A stretch of 64,000 nt of DNA from the NCBI GenBank assembly GCA_015179125.1, contig WHVA01000303.1, positions 62,001-126,000 on the forward strand. Reading direction: 5' to 3'. This document shows, piece by piece, positions 44,352 through 54,683 of this stretch. The DNA comes from Gautieria morchelliformis. Lineage: Eukaryota; Basidiomycota; Agaricomycetes; Gomphales; Gomphaceae. The notes under the pieces were generated by a model that worked only from the letters and a program-made list of their open reading frames with translations, was not told the origin of the DNA and did no database searches. How positions within the stretch are numbered: the stretch's first letter is position 1; every line of letters starts with the position of its first letter. Both the position numbers and the translations under genes were made by a program.

Positions 44352-46490
44352 ATGGCTGCGTTGCTCAATGACTCCATTGACCCAGCTCTGTCACCAGAGC
44401 TTGCCTTTTTCCCCGCCCCTCGCCTTGTTCAATCAGATTTGACTCCTGATGCTCTCAAGACCGATCTTCATCTTACACAACCCTCACAGATAGAGCTCTA
44501 TTCCTCATTTGCATCGGGTTCCTCTCAAGTCAACCACTTCACCGAGGTTGCGAATAGCAATGCTGCTACTGTTCATGACGTGCGTATATGTGTCTCATCA
44601 CTGTTCTCCGCTCTAAACCCCGCACGCTTCGTTTTGCAGCCCACTTTACAGCTCAACTCAGTACTTGGACTGGCCTCTCGTGACCAGCTCATAGCTGCAC
44701 GAAATGCCTGCATTTTATCTCTTGAATCCAAGCTGAAGGGTATCAAGTGAGTCATTTTCCGACGACATATCGCTACTCATATTATATGCAATTACTGCAG
44801 AGATTCTTACTTACTATTGCTGGTGAAGATCCAGGAGCCAAGATTTAACTCACCGTCAACTAAAATAGCCAATTGCAGTGACGAGGAAAATGTAATGACT
44901 GCGCAGCTCAATCGGTCTGATTACCCCAATGTACCTTATTGGACAAGATCCGATTGGGACCTTCGTGCCAATTCATCTGTCGGTATGCCTGAGGATGACA
45001 CAAATGCTAACAACGATTCACTTCCCTGCAAATCAATGGCGTTTATTACCACACGGGATGGCGCACCCACTACTAATGCCCAAGCAAGGGCTATCCGCAA
45101 GACCGAGCGCCATGTGTGGTCCGAGCTAGTCAAAACACGTACTGATCCAGTTTCCTGGGCCAAAGCGCCTATCTACACCCTAGATTTCTACCGTGACGAA
45201 ATGTACAAGCACCACCCCGATCTGCAATTATGTGAAGGCCATTGGAAGGCAGATCTGCTTGCCATACTCGACTACCCTTCCTGGCATAGGAACCTGAAGA
45301 ATTCTTCCATCCCGCTGAAAGTCAAGGTTGAACAGCCGCTCACATCACAGCCAGTAGCTCCACCTTCGACTATGCCTAGTAAGAAACGACATGTTTCTTC
45401 TTTACATGGGCCATGCAAGAAAAAGAAGCAAAATGACGGTGAGGCAACTAATTTGGCCCCTGGCACTGAGCCCGAGCCATCGTCACAGCCTCTGGTGACA
45501 AAAATTCTCGGTAGGTACTCACCGGCACCTTGGATGTGACTGATTCAGGTCCTGCCTTCCTAACAGGGGATTCTACGAACAAAAGAACACCGATCATCGT
45601 TGACAGCTTGGTTCACTCCGAACCGGCCGAGCCTGGATCCATCGCTCCAGATCCAGCTCCATCTACCACTCCACCTGATGCTGGGGACTCGCTCATGACC
45701 GATCACTCCATTGGGTCACCGGCGCCCCCCACTCCTGGACTCGGAGACTTTGTGGTTGCCGACATCCCGGTGAATGTTCAGTTCACGGTTCTGTCTCCTA
45801 CCCCTGAAGCCAAGCCGTTGGCTGCACCTTCAGTGCCAATCCTTGGTAGGTAGCCGCTAAATTTTTGACAAACTGATCAGGAAATTTCATTTATAGAAGG
45901 CTCCATTAGTACTGAAGAAGCCACCAAATTGTCGCCTGCTCTAACTGCCGCCTCTCCCGATGCCTCCATATTGGCAATACACAATCCTTTGTATGTCTCA
46001 CATAATCTGCATCCACTTACATATATAACAGCATTGTGTAGTGAGCTGAGGAATGGAGCATCGCTCCCAATCACCGATATATTGCCGAAAATGGTTCAAG
46101 CCACCTCAGCCGTTGCTGCATCGACTGGTGTGAAATCTCTGAAGCGGGCCTACTTCTACCCGGAGAAGAACAAGAATAATTCTCCTTTGTAAGTACTTCA
46201 TTTACAATTATTTCATTTACAGCTGATTAATATGCCGTTCTAGCAATCTCTTCGCAATAGACTACTGCCACACCCATTCCAAGTTATTTAAAGAGTCTGT
46301 TCAACAGGCCTATGATGCGTTGTGTCAGGATCTTAAAATGGTGCGTATGGATAGTTATCTTTGTAACTGATCATCTGACGATGTTCTCCAGCATTATATG
46401 GAGCTAAGTACATACAACAAGCTGAACAAACTCAAACCTCAGACGAGCATCGGCCCCGCAGGACCGATCACTCCCATTAGCCATTGGTGA
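44352..46490 (+). CDS. Conserved-looking fungal protein of unknown function (592 aa)
   Basis: Eight exons close a perfect frame of 593 codons: 44352-44579, 44640-44746, 44801-45510, 45549-45845, 45897-45990, 46042-46188, 46244-46340, 46392-46490; all introns are GT-AG and 38-63 nt long. The central part (NRSDYPNVPYWTRSDWDLRA, then IRKTERHVWSELVKTR, YRDEMYKHHPDLQLCEGHWK and LDYPSWHRN) resembles a family of unknown function that is abundant in agaricomycetes. It is followed by a nuclear-localisation-like KKKKQN cluster and a long Pro/Thr/Ser-rich region. No enzyme motif is seen. The gene is free of lesions and ends 516 bases before the alpha-kinase/integrase element. Nuclear location is inferred from the basic cluster only. 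Confidence 0.65.
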
Positions 46491-47005
46491 GCCGTAGTTC
46501 CTCATTTGATACCCTCACTGACAATATTTCATTTTATCTTACGAGTCTAGAATCTCTCCGATCGTGCTCCATCTCCACTTGCTCATGACCCCATGACCTG
46601 ACTCAGATTCCTGCACCATACGGCGTCGCTTTGTTCTTTCTGCTTCGACGGTTTGTGATGCTATTTTCACGGTAACTAGTATACATTAGCTACACTAGAA
46701 TCTGGTGTAGTCTGTTTATTAGCCATTTGCTAATAATATGCTCTAATCTGCTTTCTGCAAATGTTCTAAATAATATGCTCTAATCTGCTTTCTACAAATG
46801 TTCTAAATCTGTGCTGGTCTGTTTGTGTGAGAATACTATTTTAACAGATTTGCGCAGATTGAGCTGCGCAAAACTGTAGTTTCCCGGCGCTCGCGCTCTG
46901 CTCTCAGCTGCTATTGTCTCACTTATCTGCTCTGGCCGGACTTTTTTTGAGGGGGCATATTTTTCCCAATGCCGACAGATGCCAGCACAACCACTTTTCA
47001 CCGGG
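46491..47005. other. Intergenic; tandem duplication and left flank of the TIR element
   Basis: A direct duplication of 'aataatatgctctaatctgctttctrcaaatgttctaaat'-type sequence, about 39 bp, occupies 46733-46810. The last 24 bases (46982-47005, CCAGCACAACC...ACCGGG) belong to repeat R, into which the TIR element is inserted. No gene. Confidence 0.6.
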
Positions 47006-47006
47006 A

Positions 47007-47083
47007 CTGATTGTCAGTGATAACGAGACAATGTAAGTAGCTAGTAGGTCTGTATACCACCTTCAGGGCCGTCTTTGGTGAAG
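47007..47083 (+). repeat. Left 77-bp terminal inverted repeat
   Basis: Starts CTGATTGTCAGTGATAACGA and ends TCTTTGGTGAAG. It pairs with 52200-52276 at 72 of 77 positions. Differences are scattered substitutions, so the two ends have diverged slightly since transposition. Confidence 0.85.
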
Positions 47084-47267
47084 ACAAATACTGGTCTCAA
47101 CTGCTTGCGGCCTACCCCAAATGCAATCGCGGCAATTATAACACCGAAGTACCTTCTTCCCGCTTCTGAAGCTTTCTAGCTGGCTAGTCATCCTTCTTGC
47201 CGCTTCTAAAGCTTTCTAGCTGGCTAGTCACTGCTGAGGCAACCCTGACAGTTCTGTATGGTTTAAA

Positions 47268-50200
47268 ATGCGCTGCAAGGAATGCCCACATCACACAGTC
47301 CGGTGTTTTTCAATGGTTGAGGACATCTCTAAAGCTCATGCAGTTCCATGCGGTGGTGCAGATAATGACCTCGACGGCTGCCAACGTACTTTCCCACGTG
47401 CTACCACTGATCTCTGTAGAAAGTGCAAAAAGCTTTCAGAGACGACACTGTTGGACATCGATCGAGAGCATGTGTTGGTGAGTTGTTAAAACTAGCCCTT
47501 CACCTGCATTACACTAATGATTTCTGGAGGCTATGAAGCAGTGTGCCCAATGTGGCATCTTTGGCACCTATATTACCGACCCATGTGGAACTTGTGAGAC
47601 TAAAGGTAAGTGCTATAAAGTTCTCACGGAGTTCAACTGCTTTTATCGATCTGCCTTACAGCTCGGAAAGAAGACAATCTCAGTAATCCTGAGAAAGACA
47701 TAGCAAAAGAACGCTGACTGTCATTGATCCAGAGCCGGGTTGGGCAAGATAGACAGAGCATACAGGGTAATATGGCTTCAACCCATGCTCCAGGCCCGAA
47801 CACACCTCAGTCCGAGCTCGAAAACATACGCACTAACACATTGAAGGCCACGTGGACGGTAACATGTGAAGTACGGCTAAGTACCAATCCCAAAGCGGTC
47901 AGTCGTGAGTTAGGATCAGGATCGCTGACGTTTAATGGTGATCAAACTATGCCCGGTGAGATGTTCAATGATGTCTATCCTCATATACTTATATTATGTT
48001 TTTAAGAGGTTCTTGAGTCCTTGGTGTATCAAATAACGCCGCAATGGACCAAGCGGCTTGGTCACCTGTATGAACTTCACCCGTGAGTTCATTCTTGCTG
48101 CCAAATGTTGCATCACCTGGCTAGGTACTCATGAACATCAGTGATGATTGTGAGATTCAATTCCGGGATAACAAGACTTTGAAAAAGGACACAGAAACAT
48201 TGAGCATCCAAAAGCTCTATGAATTTTATTCAAGGGGCGCCGATCGTGCCTTCTACCTCACCGATCATCGGGGCACTGCAAAGCTTCCAAAAGGGTCATA
48301 TCTATGCCTTGAAGTATTCATCAATGTCCAGAAGGTTGGTGCTGTTTTGTATGATTTGTTATGACTAAGTACAAAGCAATCAGTACCTGGCTCGTACCGG
48401 AGAAGGGGGCAATGAAGACTTCGGCTTGCAAGTGAGTATGCCTCAGCGTGGTCAAAAGTCAGGCCCTGGTGGGGCACGTGGTGGCTACAAGGCTCGCTTT
48501 GTGTCTGCTCCAGCTACCAAGCGCACTAGGGGTGAGTGCTGGCATGTATTACTGTTTTATTTTCCTGACCTCATGTGACAGGGTCAAGCATCCACCGCAG
48601 TGATTTTATTGATCATGACTTGAAAGCGATCCTGCCTATGAAATGTTACGTATCGAGATTTCCGCTAAGTCGGAACTGGAAAGGACAGCGGCTTCAACTT
48701 GTAGGTTGCGCCCCCAATGAACTATCGTCCTAAGTATTTTGGAACTGAGTCGGAAGTCGGAAAGTACTGAACCAAAGGTTTGGTCGGAACTTGAGTCGGA
48801 ACTGAGGCGGAAGGCGGAAGACGGAAGGCGGAGAGACTGAGATCTTGCTAGACTCGCTGTGCTAAGAACAGGAGATGGAGCGAAGGAAATCAAGTATCGA
48901 AGGCGATTATCTGATTGCAGAATAAGAGACATACATGAGGGGGGTTTTATACAAAGAGCTGAGACAACAGGTAATGATATGGTACTAAGCAAATTCTGGA
49001 GGAAGCGGAAGTCGAGTAGACAATGCGTGGGAACTAACTATTGGGAACAATGGGACTACATGGGGGGTTCAGGGTAAGGTAGAACAATGGCAAAGAACAA
49101 GGGGTGGGGAAAACATATCTGACAACGAAACACAAGGAGGCCAGTCATGTGGTCTTGATGAACGGTGAGGTGGGTCCGGTGGGTCCGAGAAATAGAGTCG
49201 AAAGAACAAGGAAAATGTACAAGGGGCGGAATGTCGGAAATATCGGAGGGGCGGAATGTGTTGCGGAAATATCGTAGGGGCGGAAGGTGTTGCGGAACTG
49301 AGGGTCGGAAGTCGGAAATGAACGGTCGTAACATGAAAGAAGGAGGTGCCGCACACACAATTAAATTCAAGAAGACCACATGCTCAGTCGATCCAGCCTC
49401 CAAGCGGCCTAATATTACTGAGCATGAAGAAATTCTCAGTGGCCTTCTGAACGATAGTCCAATCATCTTAGCGGCTGCGTATCAAGGGCGCTCTAAAGAT
49501 GTATTCAAGGTACGTAGTGGTCAGTGTAATCTGTTTCATTTCTTACAGCGTTTCAGCTTATCATAGGACAACAAACATACGCTGCCAAACGTTCAGGGGA
49601 TCCAAAGATGCCATACATGAATACCCTGTATATAATGAGTTGCTGTTTGAGCTGGCTTGTGTCCAAAGGCTTGCATCATTCACTGAGGAGTTTTTTGAGG
49701 AAGTACGGGGACAAGGCATCGAAGTAGAAGGTAATTAATATCAGTAAACTGATATTTCAGTAGCTCATGATCATTGTCAGCTTTTACCATCACCGAGGCT
49801 TTCATTATCCAAGTTGTTCAAGAGACGGCTGAAGACATCAATCATGCCTACCTTGTTGAGCCCTTACGGTCTTCAACTGCTACAATTAAGTTTTCAGGTA
49901 CACTGACGAACCGAGTGGCATCTGGGAGACGGGCAGCAGGGGTAGGTGCCTTTGCACATTGGGTACTTGAACGTACGGGGTGAAAATTCTTGTTTGTAGA
50001 TCTGCAAGGTCAGCTTTGCTATGGTCTCCTCTGCAAGAAAACTGACTAACCTCACAAACAGGCAATATCAATGTTGTGAATCAGGTGGCCACATTAACAT
50101 TATTTGATCCTCAGTCCCACAGCGTAACTGCGTAAGTAACTCATTACCGTACTTACCAATGCTAACTCAGACTGGCAACTATGCAGCAAATCGGGGAGTG

Positions 50201-50391
50201 GTGATCATGGCCCTGAAGGTATACAAGCTTTTATAGACAGCCATTGCTGCACAGCAGTCTGCCACTCGATGCAACTTCTCCCGGTGGAAGACATGAATGA
50301 AACATTTACACGGGTCCTTGAAGATAACCAGGCTGAAGAGGTGGCGCAGCTGGATATGCCTCTTGAACTGGGTAAATTTGTGGAGGATTGA
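47268..50391 (+). pseudogene. Alpha-kinase (MHCK/EF2K family) with zinc-finger N-terminus, disrupted
   Basis: Alpha-kinases are atypical Ser/Thr kinases, expanded in many agaricomycetes. The gene has about a dozen exons. Exon 1 (47268-47477) and exon 2 carry Cys pairs (CKEC, CRKC; CAQC and CGTC). A basic linker (QRGQKSGPGGARGGYKARF) follows, then the kinase: QQTYAAKR, VYNELLFELACVQRL, YLVEPLRSSTATIKFSGTL, AFAHWVLERTG, FLFVDLQG, and the C-terminal GSGDHGPEGIQAFIDSHCCT with the glycine-rich loop and the H..C..C zinc ligands. Lesions: TGA at 47715-47717 and 49981-49983, a one-base shift near 49600, and a 690-bp solo LTR after 48643. All splice sites otherwise keep frame, so inactivation is young. 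Stop at 50389-50391. Confidence 0.75.
48644..49333 (-). mobile_element. Solo LTR inside the alpha-kinase gene, TSD TGAAA
   Basis: 690-bp LTR reading TGTTACGACCG...CGATACGTAACA on the minus strand, flanked by an exact TGAAA (48639-48643 and 49334-49338). It contains the promoter 'ctttgtataaaac' on minus (48945-48957) and dense CGGAA motifs. Same family as 825-1555. Setting aside the LTR and one TGAAA restores the kinase reading frame without a gap (Pro-Met-Lys, then Glu-Gly-Gly), proving that it entered an open gene. Confidence 0.92.
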
Positions 50392-50538
50392 TACCTTCAA
50401 GGTGATGAAGGCCTTCAAAGCCCCCCAATCATCAAGCTTGTGTAGGCTTTGTCTGCAAGCAGAAATAGCTTTACTTGTTACACAATATGCCTTACTCCAA
50501 CTGCTTCAAAAACCTTATTTATTTGTCCGTGTGATCAC

Positions 50539-52195
50539 TCACATACGCAGACGACGGATCAGTGCTAGCACTGCTGCAAACATGTCCCATGCTGTAGCTA
50601 GTGTGATTTCAGGGGACCCCAGATTGATCCATGCATGGTCTGCCTCCGCCTGAAACTCACAAGAAATAAAATGAAAGGCTCTCTCACATCCCTCCTCACC
50701 TCCAAGTGCCTCCCTGAATCATGTCACCATGCCAGGATCCACACGCACAGAGCAGTCATGTGCATCAGGTCGTGCACTCGTAGGAATATGGAATGCCTGA
50801 CGTGGTGTAACACCAGAGGCACCGTTTTTACCTTTTTGCTTGCGAATCCTATGTGAGTTCCAGTAGTCATGATATAGATCAAGCCGCTCTTGAACAAGGG
50901 GCGGCCAGAGCCAATAAAAAACTTCACTAGTCTCGGGATATGTTCTAATTGTCTCACATTTGCACTTCATCATTAGGATTGAAGCATCCACTGTCACGTC
51001 CAGCTAAAAGAACATGGCGAAGAGTGTGGCCTTCACCATTCTGTTTCCAGCGCCAGAATCCTTCGATTGGTGTGTTGCGAGTGCTGGGCAACTGTATGGC
51101 TGGTGGCCATTTATCAAGTAGATACTCAGGTGCCGCTTGAAGCCTATTTGTATGCATGACCATATAGACTCATTGAAATAGATATATTATGTACTCACCT
51201 CAAGCTCTCTTGAATACGACACATTTCCCCCGTTTCACTTCCCTTGTCCGTGATATCCTGGAGTCCAATGCGGTCTTACATGGCAATTGCTGTAGTTTAT
51301 AACTATCCAAGGAACTAAACATTACTTACAGTCATGCACCTCAATCAAATCCAGTTTGTAGTGCGCGATTGCTTGTTCAAGGCGAACATTCGGCATTGTG
51401 ACGAGGCCAAGTATATAGTTGGAAAATTGATCCTTACTTCCATAGATAGGTAAACCTACCCCTCCCATTTCAAGTGCCTGACTACCGAGTTTCTCATGTC
51501 CGTCATGATTGAGTTTGTGCCATGGGCCGAAAGTTCGCAGTGGAGCGCGAGTTATCTCTTTTTGAGCTCCCGGAAAACGTTCGAACTCAGGGTCAAAGTG
51601 ATCATGAAGAATCTGGCGACATTCATCTCTGTTTGACAGAATTAGAGACTACGAAGCATAATCAAAAACAACTTTTGTGTACCATGATAAGTACGTGTCC
51701 TCATTCGCAAGTCTCCCTCGGGTCTGTTCTACTCCCCATAGACCTGCCACATCATGCTCCTTCATGTTGAGAACAGCTTGCACCTTCTCTTCAGGTGCCA
51801 ACGCATTGTTCCGCATAGTGGGGATATTGAGCCGGCGCCGAAGTTTGTATAAGGTCGTTTCTCTACAAAGCACTTGTTCTGAAATCTTCACAGGAAAATA
51901 AAAGTTGTTGACATACCCTATAACTATATTGAACTCCTCTTTGAGGCGCTCCAGTTGCTGCGGCGCTGTCAACCTCTCGCGGGTGTACTGTTTAAATGAG
52001 GCTGTAAGAATGCCATCCTCCGGATCTAGATAAGAAAATATGTGAGTTATCTTTGCCGCACTCAAAAAATAAAACATACAGTTTTTTGGACCGTACTGGT
52101 TTGTGCCTTCGACGTTTGGCATAGCGAGCGTGTACGTCTGGTCGACCAATTCGAGGATTAGCACCCAAATAACAAGAGTGTCGAGACGATAGTAC
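50539..52195 (-). pseudogene. Integrase-core (rve-like) protein of a fungal TIR element
   Basis: Matches the large agaricomycete family annotated as integrase core domain protein, a DDE-type enzyme that probably cuts and joins element ends. Segments in order: LDPEDGILTASF, IVIGYVNNFYFPVKI, TLYKLRRRLNIPT (helix-turn-helix region), DVAGLWGVEQ, then LNHDGHEKLGSQAL and MGGVGLPIYGSKDQFS (first Asp region), DITDKGSETGEM (second Asp), NTPIEGFWRWKQ (the Glu) and FYWLWPPLVQERLDLYHDYW. The tail ends LATAWDMFAAVLALIRRLRM. One in-frame TGA (50719-50721) precedes the last 59 codons. A break near 50960 is either a 31-nt intron or a frameshift. Introns at about 52080-52025 and 51270-51170. No ATG is obvious before 52195, so the start is uncertain. 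Confidence 0.7.
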
Positions 52196-52199
52196 TTTT

Positions 52200-52276
52200 C
52201 TTTACCGAAGACGGCCCTGAAGGTAGTATACAGACCTACTAGCTACTTACGCTGTCTCGTTATCACTGACAATCAG
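52200..52276 (-). repeat. Right 77-bp terminal inverted repeat
   Basis: Reverse complement of 47007-47083 with five substitutions. It ends GACAATCAG at 52276 and is followed by repeat R. Confidence 0.85.
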
Positions 52277-52497
52277 TGAGCGGGATGCTTGTATAAGTAA
52301 GTTGCAAGTGGCGAAATCTGACAAGTCATGTGACCTCGGGTGATGCCCGAGATTATGCACCTAAAATTGAAGCGCGATGCTTGTATAAGTAAGTTGCAAG
52401 TGGCGAAATCTGACAAGTCATGTGACCTCGGGTGATGCCCGAGATTATGCACCTAAAATTGAAGCGCGATGAATCTGCGCACTCTAGCCTGGGAGTC
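52277..52497. repeat. Repeat R, tandemly duplicated copy flanking the TIR element
   Basis: Two head-to-tail copies of a 95-base unit (about 52281-52375 and 52376-52470), starting 'gcgcgatgcttgtataagta' and ending 'cacctaaaattgaa', followed by 'gcgatgaatctgcgcactctag'. The two copies are almost identical, so duplication is recent. A single reversed copy lies at 41175-41325. The hairpin CTCGGGTGATGCCCGAG is in each unit. Confidence 0.8.
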
Positions 52498-52499
52498 TT

Positions 52500-53246
52500 A
52501 CCGTAACCGTAGAAAGAATACAGCCCTGCGCGGCGCCCAATCGTGGAATGTTGAGATACTTACAGTAGGTGTTTCGAACTTAACCGCGGTTGGAACAGGG
52601 AGAGCTTACTAAGCTGTCCAACTCCCAAGTGACAAGTACTTGTGGGGCTTTGTCAACTCGAGGTTGAGATGTGCAGTCGTCAACAGGGTGCGTATTGACA
52701 TAGCATATTCTAATCTATTTACTCTATTAGAGACCAAGGGAAACCTACTAGACCTATCTGTGCAACTCAGATCTGGACTGCGGCAGCAGCCCTACTAGTA
52801 GCGCTACTAGCCTTTCATAATCCTTGTGCGCCCACTGCATATATATGATCTCGTTGACGATCTGTGTCTAGAAACTCACATCATGGTGCAATCATAGCAG
52901 AGAGCTTTTCGGCTGGAACTGTCAAGCTTGCCATTCTATAAGGCAAAAAAAGGTGGCATGTGGCATACTTGCAATCAACGTACATCATGAATGCTATATA
53001 ATATTATAATTCTGAACATCTTGGCATTACACAACAAGGTATAAGTATAAATCTGACGTAAGGGGGGGGGGGGGGATACGTGGAATACATGGAATTCTAT
53101 CTGGTTTGTAATTCATACAGGATATATCATCATCTGCATATGACGGGTTGGAAAGAAACAAAACATCATTGGCATCAAGTCAAATCCATGACCAAGGTTG
53201 ATGGGGGGTCGATTTCATCTGTAAAATTATCATCAATAATCCATTG
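52500..53246. other. No gene recognised; homopolymer G run
   Basis: Unique-looking sequence with a 14-base run of G at about 53061-53074. No coding or repeat signature otherwise. The palindrome 'actagtagcgctactag' lies near 52792-52810. Confidence 0.45.
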
Positions 53247-54042
53247 TTAGAAGGAAGGAAGCAGATCTTGAGGCAGCCTGAGGAATACGGCGGTATTGAC
53301 TTCTGGCACAAACATGTCAGTCAATATCTCCTGGTTGAGCAAACAGATGAAGAAAGGCCGATTGAAACAATAACTCCACGTGGTGGCGATGTCTATAGTC
53401 ATCAAATTCGAGAAATTTGAGGGCATCCATCCTATGGAAAAACAATGTTAGTTCGATGACCTGTAAGTTCAGTATATCGAAGCAGGCTTTGGGATCCCTC
53501 CTGGATTCCAGGATGAGGTCGCATATGTTTTCGGTGCAAGGAATCTCATGCCCAGGATGCAGATCGCGCCAGAGCTCGAAAGCTAGGGCGTCCCTGGATC
53601 CGGGTCAAATATTGTCCATGTGGCACGCTGAAATTGAGGAGACTATGATCAGCTAAACGGAAAGAGAAAGTGTAGGTATCCTACCTGGCCATTCAAGAAC
53701 CCGTTGTAGTTCTCTAAACCTTGCACACGAGCGGTTAGTGGTACCACTGTGCCTTCATGACTCGTAATACTAGAAAATGAATTCATTAGTAGTCTCAAAT
53801 CAGTGGAAATGCGAGCCGTGTCCGAAAGAATATAGGATCCATCGAGCCCGTATGTGGGCAACAGATATTGTCCAGCGTGCTCCATAATCACGACCCAGAG
53901 AAATTGGATCACATTGCCAAAGACGAAGTTGAGGTGGACCAGGGGATTTTGAGGTTGCGGCGGGTTGATTTCTACCTCCTGAGCGTCGAGTACAGGCGAA
54001 TTGGTGACGGTCGGATTGTGGGATTGAGGCATGCCGTGTAGG
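53247..54042 (-). CDS. Small hypothetical protein, multi-exon
   Basis: Starts MPQSHNPTVTNSPVLDAQEV at 54042 and runs open to about 53680 (LVHLNFVFGNVIQFLWVVIM, LTARVQGLENYNGFLNGQ), where a GT-AG intron follows. A middle exon (about 53590-53460) has ALAFELWRDLHPGHEIPCTE and KACFDILNLQ. The last exon (about 53431-53247) reads SNFSNLMTIDIATTWSYCFN, LTDMFVPEVNTAVFLRLPQD and ends at a TAA. Exon joins in the middle are not certain. The family is unknown to me. It could be secreted or membrane-associated through the hydrophobic part near residue 50, but no signal peptide is evident. Confidence 0.4.
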
Positions 54043-54683
54043 TTGGGAGAGAAAGTGGGGTGGCACACAGGTGAGCTTTTTTATAGTACATTAGCCTTTC
54101 GGCGCTTGTCCGCCACCAAACTACTGGGAAACGGGCCGAGCCGGCGGCAACACTAGGACCACACCACGTTTGATGTCCACCTCCAGTCCACCTCCAGACT
54201 GAATATTGTCTTGTCCACATGTCTTGTCCACAATACTTACCATGAGTCACTGTGGCATCCAATGAGTGCAGGACGGTCTTTGTCATGCCAAGGACTACGA
54301 ACATGCCCATTGTCTCAGTTGGTCCACATTTCCAAGGACACTGAATACTGAGTACTGCAGTACTTGTAGATATATGTACGTGCAGTAGTCTAAAGTATGA
54401 GAACTCAGTGAATGGGTGCTTCACTCAGTGCATGTGTATATCTACCTAAAGTATGAGAACTATACATGATGATGAGCATGCTGTAGCCTTGAGCATAATA
54501 CGATACGTACCTCAGTGAATGGGTGCTTCACTGAGGTACACCTAACTACGGGTCTGATCTATATACTTGCTTCAGTCATTCAAGACCGAAGCTATTATCA
54601 TCCTTCCTACTCTGATTGTCCGGTTGCGCTGTGCGTGACCCTGCTGCGTTCTATGCTTACCCATCATATCCTAACACCTCCCC

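Larger units (their letters stand above)
47006..52276. mobile_element. TIR element carrying alpha-kinase and integrase-core genes
   Basis: A 5.3-kb unit bounded by 77-bp inverted repeats (47007-47083 and 52200-52276; five mismatches, no gaps). Each starts with the palindrome ACTGATTGTCAGT and continues TGATAACGAGACA. Inside lie two convergent genes: an alpha-kinase (plus, 47268-50391) and an integrase-core protein (minus, 52195-50539), with stop codons about 150 bases apart. The gene starts lie just inside the TIRs (about 185 and fewer than 10 bases), so promoters must be in or next to the TIRs. Flanks match repeat R, of which an unoccupied copy is at 41175. No clear direct target duplication: the unoccupied copy has ACTGATT at the junction. 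A solo LTR (48644-49333) has inserted later. Confidence 0.7.

Noticed and set aside
47006..52276. Starship-type giant element
   Set aside because: No tyrosine recombinase of the DUF3435 type is visible and the unit has clear inverted repeats.
53061..53074. Run of G as a regulatory or telomere-related feature
   Set aside because: A lone homopolymer; may even be a sequencing artefact, and nothing around it supports a function.
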